From Pseudomonadota bacterium (GTDB taxonomy: Bacteria; Pseudomonadota; Alphaproteobacteria; Sphingomonadales; Sphingomonadaceae): a stretch of DNA of 57,024 bases. Both the position numbers and the translations under genes were made by a program. Location: the NCBI GenBank assembly GCA_018242165.1, contig JAFECL010000011.1:1-57024 (forward strand), given 5' to 3'. The notes beneath the pieces are model-generated. The model was not told the origin of the DNA. It did no database searches and worked only from the letters and a program-made list of their open reading frames with translations. Shown piece after piece: positions 34,016-40,462 of this stretch (its first letter is position 1; each line of letters starts with the position of its first letter).

Positions 34016-35722
34016 CTAAAACGGCAGGTCGTCCATGTGCCGGGGCTGCTGCGGCTCAATGCCCCAGCTTGCTACATCGGCAGGCCAGCCAACCTCACGG
34101 CCCAGAAACATCTCCCAGCGCTTGCGGCATTCGTCGAGCGGCGGAAGCCAGAAACCACGATAGTCCTTGCGCGCGGCCCCTTCGCCCAGCTTGTGGCGGC
34201 ACGACTTCGCGCCCGCTCCGGCCAGCACCCGCAGGGCATCACCCAGCGAGCGTTCGTTCTCGATGCCCAGCCGTGCCGCTTCCAGAATGGCGCGGGTCGA
34301 AACGAACATCAGCCCGCGCTCATGGTCGGCGGCATACAGCCCCGGCACATCGCCATCGCGCAACATATTCTGAACGACAAGCTGCGGCTTGGGCAGGCTC
34401 AGGTTCTTCTGTTCCTGCAATGCTGCCGTCATCGGGCGGGCGCGCACGTCCCAAACGCCCGCATCCAGCATCTTGCGCCAGTAGGCACCGCGCAACCAGC
34501 GGAACAGGGCGACCATGCCCCCGCTATGCCATTCATCGGCAATTGCCCCAAAATAATCGCCGTTCTGGTTGTTCGGCCCCGCGTCCACATTCAGCACAAG
34601 GTAGCGCCGGTCGTCCACTTCGGCCCGCACCACATGCTCGTCGTTGCTGGCGATAATCAGGCGAAACAGCTTCTTCGCCATAAATCCATCGACACCCTTG
34701 GGGTGGATAAAGATCTGGTCGTCGGTAATCAGCGTCTTCAAGGTCGCTGCGTGCTGCCGGTTGCCCGCAAAGAACGCTTCGTCCGCGAACACCACGCACT
34801 TGTCCTGCAAATGCCGGTTAAAGCTGCCGGTCAGATGGTCGGGCTTATCGAGCGTCAGCGTGTGCGGGGCGAACAATTCCATAAACAGCTTGGCCCACAA
34901 TGTCTTGCCCGAACCCTGCGGCCCGCGCAGCACAATAGCCACTTCGGACGTGCGGTGCGGGTTCTGCAAGGCGTCGGCCATCCAGCCCAGCAAGTACCAG
35001 AAAACGCGATGGTCCCCGCCGCACACATTTTCGCGCATATGGTTCAGGTATCGCTCGCACTCCCATGGTTCGCCTTCGCTATCGTCGGTAATGTCGTCGC
35101 GGCACGGCCAGCCGCGCCACAGGTTCAGAATATCGGGCGGCGTATCGGTGACGCCCGGCAGAAACTCCGCACGGTCATAGCGGGGCGTCGTGGGGTGGCG
35201 CAGCCATGCCTTGGCAAGCGACTGGCGCTTTAGTTCGCCGGTTTCAGGGTCCAGCACCGCCATAAAACGATCCATGTTGGAGATGGCAAAGGCAGCGGGC
35301 GACTGGATCGTCATTTCGCCATTGTCAGCCCAATGGATCACCATCGGCTTGTCGCCATAGTGGCGCACAAAGACATGATGGTTCAGTTCTTCGGGAAGCT
35401 GGCCGCGCGTCCACGTTTCGCGGTGCCACGCGGCAATGCGGATCAGGTTGGTCACTTCCTTGTCGCGCGCCTCGGCATTGCCAGCGGGCACGTCGAGCGA
35501 CAGCCCCGGATAGCCGCCTTCGGTCAGTACACAGCGCAATTCGTCAGGAGCAAGATGGCCCATGTAGCGGATCAGGCCATAGGGATCGCTCGGCCCATGC
35601 ACGATGCGCGACACAAGCGCGGGCGGCATATCTGCCAGCCAGGCATTGGGGTGGGTATCCGGCGGCAATGCGGCGATACTGATTGCCGGGTCGGCAACCG
35701 GCGGGCATGGTTCATACAACAT
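34016..35722 (-). CDS. D5/DUF5906-type replicative helicase (primase-associated)
   Basis: A 568-residue protein with an SF3-like ATPase: Walker A RGPQGSGKT (267-274), Walker B CVVFADEA (310-316), then KTLITDDQIFIHPKGVDGF and the sensor-like FRLIIASNDEHVV. This is the C-terminal helicase family of satellite and plasmid replication proteins (DUF5906, related to the P4 alpha helicase part and pox D5). The first 200 residues lack an obvious primase zinc motif or the DxD polymerase triad, so priming may come from the host. It ends next to the candidate iterons. Confidence 0.85.
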   Translation of the reverse strand: MLYEPCPPVADPAISIAALPPDTHPNAWLADMPPALVSRIVHGPSDPYGLIRYMGHLAPDELRCVLTEGGYPGLSLDVPAGNAEARDKEVTNLIRIAAWHRETWTRGQLPEELNHHVFVRHYGDKPMVIHWADNGEMTIQSPAAFAISNMDRFMAVLDPETGELKRQSLAKAWLRHPTTPRYDRAEFLPGVTDTPPDILNLWRGWPCRDDITDDSEGEPWECERYLNHMRENVCGGDHRVFWYLLGWMADALQNPHRTSEVAIVLRGPQGSGKTLWAKLFMELFAPHTLTLDKPDHLTGSFNRHLQDKCVVFADEAFFAGNRQHAATLKTLITDDQIFIHPKGVDGFMAKKLFRLIIASNDEHVVRAEVDDRRYLVLNVDAGPNNQNGDYFGAIADEWHSGGMVALFRWLRGAYWRKMLDAGVWDVRARPMTAALQEQKNLSLPKPQLVVQNMLRDGDVPGLYAADHERGLMFVSTRAILEAARLGIENERSLGDALRVLAGAGAKSCRHKLGEGAARKDYRGFWLPPLDECRKRWEMFLGREVGWPADVASWGIEPQQPRHMDDLPF

Positions 35723-35803
35723 AGTCCGTCATCTCCTTGCGGGTTGTGTGTTCGGTTCGGAAAAATCATCGGCCCGCGCTGCTCCATCGGCGCGGGTCGC
35801 TTG

Positions 35804-36064
35804 CTATGCGGCGAGGCGCTTGTCGCGTGCGGCAACGGCACGGCGTCCCTGTTCGGCGCGACGGTCCACGCCCTCCTGGTCATCGCGTGCGCGCAAACGG
35901 GCTTCCATCCATGCCGCCACTTCGCTTTCCACAAAGGCGACCTTCTGGGTGCCCAGCGGGACGGGGCGCGGGAAAGCGCCAGCGTTTATCTTGCGGTAAA
36001 TCTCGGTCTTCGACAGCGACACGCGCCGCCGGACTTCCTCCATCGTCATAAATCGTTCGGACAT
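35804..36064 (-). CDS. AlpA-family DNA-binding regulator/excisionase
   Basis: An 86-residue protein with the AlpA signature: FMTMEEVRRRVSLSKTEIYRKINAGAFPRPVPLGTQKVAFVESEVAAWMEARL (winged-helix MerR-like fold, residues 5-58), followed by a charged tail. AlpA proteins in P4-like elements and PICIs activate satellite genes or integrase expression and assist excision. It lies upstream of the helicase gene by about 80 bp. Confidence 0.9.
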   Translation of the reverse strand: MSERFMTMEEVRRRVSLSKTEIYRKINAGAFPRPVPLGTQKVAFVESEVAAWMEARLRARDDQEGVDRRAEQGRRAVAARDKRLAA

Positions 36065-36129
36065 ATGGGCCTCCAGTCGTTGGAACTGGTGGGGAGTATG
36101 GCGAACCGAATGCGATGCGACTTGGGGGC

Positions 36130-36738
36130 TTAATCCGCGCTGCGACGTTGCTTGGCGTAAGCCGCGCGATATTCGGCCCGGTTTGTTCTCGCGGCTGGCG
36201 AACGCTTACGATGGCGGGCGCGGTCAGCGACCGCATTGCAGTTGCTGGCGGTATTCATCTTGTCGAGAAACTTAGCGACCGTCAGAAAAAGTGTCGCTTG
36301 GCCCCCCGCAGGCGTAGTCAAGCTATTGTCCTCGTCGTGGTCAAACTCTGGCCGCCAGACATTCCGCCTGTCTGTGCCTTCCGGCGGTGGCAGGTCATCC
36401 CACCATGCGGCCAAAACATCATGGACAAATAAAAGCGGATCGTTGGGCGGACGCCCCCGCGATCGCTTCAACAATTGGCGATAGTCGTCGGCTTCCCAGC
36501 CATCGCCGCCCTTGCGATGTTCGCCCCACGCATCGGCTTCGGCGTCCACATCGCTGGGAATGCGCGCATTCTTCGCCTCTTCCGCAATACGCCCGTTCAC
36601 ATAACCGTTTGCTAGCGCCTCAAGCATGGCTGCGGTTTCGGCTTCCATTCCAAACACGCCTGCCAAACGCTCAACCTCGCGGACTTCATCCGGGCCAAGG
36701 CGTATTCGCGCCCGGATCAAATCTTCAAGGTCGCTCAC
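36130..36738 (-). CDS. Hypothetical protein coupled to the integrase
   Basis: A 202-residue charged protein. The N-terminus (LIRARIRLGPDEVREVERLAGVFGMEAETAAMLEALANGYVNGRIAEEA) is helical and could be a short DNA-binding domain. The middle has DPLLFVHDVLAAWWDDL and the C-terminus is basic (RARHRKRSPAARTNRAEYRAAYAKQRRSAD). GTG at 36738 overlaps the integrase stop by GTGA. Family not recognised; a regulator or replication accessory is possible. Confidence 0.65.
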   Translation of the reverse strand: MSDLEDLIRARIRLGPDEVREVERLAGVFGMEAETAAMLEALANGYVNGRIAEEAKNARIPSDVDAEADAWGEHRKGGDGWEADDYRQLLKRSRGRPPNDPLLFVHDVLAAWWDDLPPPEGTDRRNVWRPEFDHDEDNSLTTPAGGQATLFLTVAKFLDKMNTASNCNAVADRARHRKRSPAARTNRAEYRAAYAKQRRSAD

Positions 36739-37985
36739 TTCACCAATTCCATAATATGCTCTGCGTATGCAGTCAGCGCCGCCCGCTTCTCAGTCATATA
36801 ATCATGCTTGTTGTAGGTGCGCTGCAAGCCCGATTGGGCATGGCCCAGCACAGCGTCGCGCACCTCTTGGGCAAAGCCCAGCCGGGCAAGGCGCGTTTCG
36901 GCGGTGCGCCGGAAATCATGCGCCGAGAAATGGGCCAGTTCCGCCGCCGGATCGCCCCGGATTTCCCGCAGCGCCTCGGTCGCCAGTTCCCGCAGCCGCT
37001 TCATCGGCTTTTCGCCCAGCGCCGATGCCTTTTCGCCGCCGGTCGTGGAAAATATAAAGGCATTGGCGGCATTCCAGCGGGGCAAACCCGACACCGCTTC
37101 CCATGCCGCGCCTACCAGCGGCACTATGTGGCCGCGACGGCTCTTAAACCGCTCCTTGGGGATAGCCAGCCAGCGTTCGCCCGCGTCCACCTCGTCCCAG
37201 CGCGCATCGCTCCAGTCGCTTTTGCGCTGTCCGGTCAGCAACACCATCCGTGCGAGGTTGCCGAAAGGATAGCCCATCTTGCCGGTAGCAACCCATACCG
37301 CCCGGATTTCCTCATCGCTCAACGCCCGCTCCTTGGGCTGCGTCGTCAAATCGCGCCGGGTCATGCCCGCCATGGGCGATGCCGGGATTAGCGACTTTTC
37401 GGCGGCGTAGTTCATCAGGCGCGACATCATCTTGCGGACTTCGCGGGCCGTACCGTGCTTGTCCTTGGCCACCAGCTTGTCCAGCAATTCATGCACATCG
37501 GCCTGCGTCACGTCGGCAATGGGACGATTGCCCAGAGAGGGCCAGACATGGTCGCGCAATACCTGTTCCATGCGCGGCCATGTTTCCACCTGCTTCTTGG
37601 CAAGCTCGACCATCCGTTCCGAAACGGCTTGCACGCTATTGGTATGGCGGGCGAGATTGGCGTCCTGCCGTTCCGGGCGAGGATCGCGCCCGGTCATGGC
37701 CTGCGCGATAATCTTGCTCGCCTCGCTGCGCGCAGCCGCCACGCCCAGCATGGGATATGGCCCAAGGGTGATGCGCTTCTGCGATCCTTTCAGCGGACGG
37801 CCCGAACGGCTGATGCCCCGTTCACCGGGCACCTTGTAAATCACCGACCACGATTTCAGCCCGGTCTCACTCACGCGCAGCAGCAAGCCGCGTTGCACCG
37901 TATCGCCAAATTCGCGGCGGCCATTGCGGGGCGGGGCCATCCGCGCCACACCTTCTTCGGTAAACGTCCTTTTCAACGCTGGCAT
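36735..37985 (-). CDS. int: P4-type tyrosine site-specific integrase
   Basis: A 416-residue integrase. The N-terminal arm-binding (DUF4102-like) domain contains VQRGLLLRVSETGLKSWSVIYKVPG and KRITLGPYPMLGVAAAR. A SAM-like core-binding domain and a catalytic domain follow, with Arg254 (LTGQRKSDW), His356-x-x-Arg359 (SAHDFRRT), His382 (GHAQSG) and nucleophile Tyr391 (TYNKHDY). The start at 37985 follows AAAGGAGG perfectly; the frame open to 38060 adds residues over the paired-repeat site. It integrates at tRNA-Gly, whose repeat lies 160 bp away. Confidence 0.96.
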   Translation of the reverse strand: MPALKRTFTEEGVARMAPPRNGRREFGDTVQRGLLLRVSETGLKSWSVIYKVPGERGISRSGRPLKGSQKRITLGPYPMLGVAAARSEASKIIAQAMTGRDPRPERQDANLARHTNSVQAVSERMVELAKKQVETWPRMEQVLRDHVWPSLGNRPIADVTQADVHELLDKLVAKDKHGTAREVRKMMSRLMNYAAEKSLIPASPMAGMTRRDLTTQPKERALSDEEIRAVWVATGKMGYPFGNLARMVLLTGQRKSDWSDARWDEVDAGERWLAIPKERFKSRRGHIVPLVGAAWEAVSGLPRWNAANAFIFSTTGGEKASALGEKPMKRLRELATEALREIRGDPAAELAHFSAHDFRRTAETRLARLGFAQEVRDAVLGHAQSGLQRTYNKHDYMTEKRAALTAYAEHIMELVK

Positions 37986-38005
37986 ACCAGCAGCCTCCTT
38001 TCGCC

Positions 38006-38024
38006 GGGGAGCATCTGGGGAGCA
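38006..38024 (+). repeat. Paired GGGGAGCA sites upstream of the integrase
   Basis: GGGGAGCA at 38006-38013 and 38017-38024, 11 bp apart, just upstream of the integrase ribosome-binding site and 120 bp inside attR. The location would let bound protein both build the recombination complex and repress int. Confidence 0.6.
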
Positions 38025-38145
38025 GAAATGGCAGTTTTCCTGCGGAACCGGCAGGAACAAAACGTGCCCAAAGATGCCCCCAAAGGCAAGCGATTAGACT
38101 GTCAGTATTTTTCTGATGGGAACTCGCTGGGCCGTTTCAACCACC

Positions 38146-38196
38146 CCTTGCCAAGGTTGGGGTCGAGGGTTCGAATCCCTTCGCCCGCTCCAGTTT
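38146..38196 (+). repeat. attR: 51-bp copy of the tRNA-Gly 3' end
   Basis: Identical to 27098-27148. It contains the last 47 nt of the tRNA including CCA (38146-38192) but lacks the acceptor 5' strand and D arm, so it is a tRNA remnant and not a second gene. Confidence 0.95.
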
Positions 38197-38260
38197 CCTC
38201 ACCCGGAACCATGCTATCAAGTCCGCCATGGCCTGGCGGTTATCGCGGCGGCAGGCCTGT

Positions 38261-38866
38261 TCAGCCGGCCTCCGGCCCGGGCTGCCGCGCCATCTCGAAG
38301 GCCTGGCGCATGCGTGGGTCGGGGATGAACCAGACCAGCGCCACCGCGATATAGCAGGCGAAGCCCGCCCAGGGGTTGAGGAAGGTGAGCGCCATTCCCA
38401 GCACATAGAGGGCAAGCGACAGTTTGCCCTTCCAGTCGCGCCCGAAGGCCTGGGCCAGCGCGCTGTCGCGGCCATGATGCCGCACCAGGCAGCGGGTGAA
38501 GATGGTGTAGGCCAGCGCGGCCAGCAGCAGGTTGAGGCCATAGAAGAACATCGGAATCCGGGCGAAATGGTTCTCGCCCACCCAGCCGGTGGTGAAGGGC
38601 AGCAGCGACAGCCAGAAGATCAGGTGGAGATTGGCCCATTGCACCGCGCCATCGATCGAGCGGGAAGCGTGCAGGGTGTGATGATGGTTGTTCCAGTAGA
38701 TCCCCACATAGAGGAAGCTCAGCACATAGCTGACGAAGGTTCCGGTCAGCGGCGCCAGATCCGCGAGGCTTGCCCCGTGCGGCACCTTGATCTCGAGCAC
38801 CATCACCGTGATGATGATCGCGATCACGCCATCGGTGAACGCCTCCAGCCTGCCCTTGGTAATCAT
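38261..38866 (-). CDS. TMEM175-family (DUF1211) potassium channel-like protein
   Basis: A 201-residue membrane protein with about six helices. The first carries the family pattern LEAFTDGVIAIIITVMVLEIKVP, close to the FSDGVxAIxxT selectivity-filter motif of TMEM175. The motif NNHHHTLHA after the second or third helix is also typical of the bacterial proteins, which form tetrameric K+-permeable channels. ATG at 38866 has a perfect AAGGAG; upstream sequence is intergenic. It is the first host gene beyond attR. Confidence 0.85.
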   Translation of the reverse strand: MITKGRLEAFTDGVIAIIITVMVLEIKVPHGASLADLAPLTGTFVSYVLSFLYVGIYWNNHHHTLHASRSIDGAVQWANLHLIFWLSLLPFTTGWVGENHFARIPMFFYGLNLLLAALAYTIFTRCLVRHHGRDSALAQAFGRDWKGKLSLALYVLGMALTFLNPWAGFACYIAVALVWFIPDPRMRQAFEMARQPGPEAG

Positions 38867-39099
38867 GGCCACTCCTTGATCGGCCGGCACGCACCGGCCC
38901 GGCATCCGTCCACGGCACGATGATAGAGCGCCTTGCGGAAAATGCGACGCTCTGTCTTGCCCGATGGACCCGCGGTTCGGGCGGGGGCGAGATCATTTTG
39001 GGCGCTGCGCCATATTCCTGTTGCCAAAGGGGGTGGCTTCCCCCCAGATTGCCGGCCTGACCCGTCCCGCGGCCCACCAGCAATCGTCAGTAGAGCAGA

Positions 39100-40152
39100 T
39101 TGTCGACCAAGCGACCGACCATTGAAGATGTAGCGGCGCTTTCGGGTGTGGGCCGCAGCACCGTTTCGCGGGTGCTGAACGGCAGCCCCAGCGTGACCGA
39201 GGCGGCGCGCGAACGGGTGCGCCGCGCGGTGGCCATGCTGGATTACAAGGTCAATCTGCAGGCCCGGTCGCTGGCCAGCGGGGTCAGCCGCCAGCTGGTG
39301 CTGGTCGCGGCGTCGGATCTCGAGAGCGAGCCGAACTCGTACTACCATTCCGGGCTTGAGCTGGGGGCGCTGCGGGCCTGTGCCGAGGCGGGCTATTCGC
39401 TGGGGGTGCACAGTTTCAATCCGGCCCGGGCCGACAGCGTGCGGCAGATCGTCGGGCTGATTGACGGCGGGCGGTGCGATGGCCTGCTGCTGCCCCCGCC
39501 CTTTGCCGACGATCCGGCACTGGTGGATGCGATCCTGGCGCGCGGCTGCCCGCTGGTGGCGATCGGCGGCGGGCCGGAAACACGGGCGCGTACCGCCGTG
39601 GTGGGGGTGGACGATTGCGCCGCGGGCACCGCGCTGGCCCACCACCTGCTGGCGCTGGGGCACCGCCGGTTCGGCTACATCCGTGGGCCCGCCGGCCACG
39701 TTTCGGCCGAAGGGCGCTTTGAAGGCTTTGTCGGCGCACTGCGCGCGGCGGGGCTCGATCCGGCCGAGGCCCGGGTGGCGCGCGGCGATTTCACCTTCCG
39801 CACGGGCATCGAGGCCGCCGCCGCACTGTTCGCGGAACCGCACGACCGGCCCACCGCGCTGATCTGCGCCAACGACGACATGGCCGCCGGCGCGTTGCTG
39901 GCCCTGCACAAGCTGGGGATCGACATCCCCGGCCAGGTTTCGGTGGCCGGGTTCGACGATACCCCGGTGTCGGAGATCGTCTGGCCGCCGCTGACCACGG
40001 TGCACCAGCCGGTCAAGACCATCGCCCAGCGCGCGGTGGAACAGCTGGTCGCGGCGATCGGCCTGGGGCGCGAGCGGCTGGAGCCCGGCTTCGAAGTGGT
40101 TCCCTACCGCCTGGTGCTGCGTGAATCCACCGCCGGACCCATGCCCGCGTAG
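39100..40152 (+). CDS. LacI-family transcriptional regulator of the glucan locus
   Basis: A 350-residue LacI repressor: helix-turn-helix at residues 7-27 (TIEDVAALSGVGRSTVSRVLNG), hinge helix around 50-60, and a periplasmic-binding-protein-like sensor domain (VVGVDDCAAGTALAHHLLALGHRRFGYI and VAGFDDTPVSEIVWPPLTTVHQP). It starts with TTG; no ATG fits. The effector is unknown but is probably a gluco-oligosaccharide, given the downstream TonB receptor and hydrolases. Probable operators lie just after the gene and at the receptor promoter. Confidence 0.93.
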   Translation: MSTKRPTIEDVAALSGVGRSTVSRVLNGSPSVTEAARERVRRAVAMLDYKVNLQARSLASGVSRQLVLVAASDLESEPNSYYHSGLELGALRACAEAGYSLGVHSFNPARADSVRQIVGLIDGGRCDGLLLPPPFADDPALVDAILARGCPLVAIGGGPETRARTAVVGVDDCAAGTALAHHLLALGHRRFGYIRGPAGHVSAEGRFEGFVGALRAAGLDPAEARVARGDFTFRTGIEAAAALFAEPHDRPTALICANDDMAAGALLALHKLGIDIPGQVSVAGFDDTPVSEIVWPPLTTVHQPVKTIAQRAVEQLVAAIGLGRERLEPGFEVVPYRLVLRESTAGPMPA

Positions 40153-40161
40153 GCCACCCGT

Positions 40162-40173
40162 GGGAACGCTCCC
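40162..40173. promoter_or_regulatory. LacI-type operator copy 1 (GGGAACGCTCCC)
   Basis: A central-CG near-palindrome typical of LacI-family operators, 9 bp after the lacI stop. It is the exact reverse complement of 40348-40359, 186 bp away. Confidence 0.65.
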
Positions 40174-40318
40174 CATCGCCTGCTGACAACCCGTTGCGCC
40201 GCGCCTGACCGGGCGCAGAACCGCACAGCGGCGATCAAACCCGCAATAATCCGCAGTTTTGCGAGCGATTCGCAGCATGCCGCATCGGCAAATTTCGCCG
40301 GCACGATGTGGTCCGCGG

Positions 40319-40347
40319 TTGACAGATCGTCCCGCCGGCGGCATCGT
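40319..40347 (+). promoter_or_regulatory. Sigma-70-type promoter of the TonB receptor operon
   Basis: A perfect TTGACA (40319-40324), 17-bp spacer, then CATCGT (40342-40347). The -10 is weak, as expected for a regulated promoter. An operator copy begins at the next base. Confidence 0.55.
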
Positions 40348-40359
40348 GGGAGCGTTCCC
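40348..40359. promoter_or_regulatory. LacI-type operator copy 2 (GGGAGCGTTCCC)
   Basis: Starts immediately after the -10 hexamer, so it covers the expected transcription start, the classical position for LacI repression. With copy 1 it could form a 186-bp DNA loop. Confidence 0.7.
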
Positions 40360-40462
40360 GCGAGGAGGAGCGCGAATTTCTGAAGGTTCGCGGCGCGTGG
40401 GTTGGGCGGCGTCCAGGTGCGAAAATGCGCGCCGGGGCGTGATAAATGGGAGGATCCTGCAA

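Larger units (their letters stand above)
27098..38196. mobile_element. 11-kb integrated phage satellite-like element at tRNA-Gly
   Basis: The element has one 51-bp attachment repeat at each end (unit length 11,048 bp). A P4-family tyrosine integrase faces inward from the right end. Reading leftward come an unknown gene, an AlpA-like regulator, a D5/DUF5906 helicase, a possible iteron origin, small and large terminase subunits and three unknown genes. The left 3 kb is a defence cassette (putative restriction enzyme, C5 methylase, Vsr), a structured RNA candidate, a DUF5818-like gene and a frameshifted gene. No capsid, portal, tail, holin or lysin gene was found. Size, content and gene order resemble phage-inducible islands, but a reduced prophage or plasmid-like element is not excluded. 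The left part is visibly less GC-rich than the host. Confidence 0.88.
40153..40462. other. 310-bp regulatory gap between lacI and the TonB receptor gene
   Basis: No gene is visible. The gap holds two inverted copies of a 12-bp near-palindrome, one TTGACA-type promoter overlapping the second copy, and the receptor ribosome-binding site GGAGG at 40449-40453. Confidence 0.7.

Noticed and set aside
38146..38192. Second tRNA-Gly gene
   Set aside because: Only the 3' 47 nt are present; the acceptor 5' strand and D arm are missing, so it is the attR copy.
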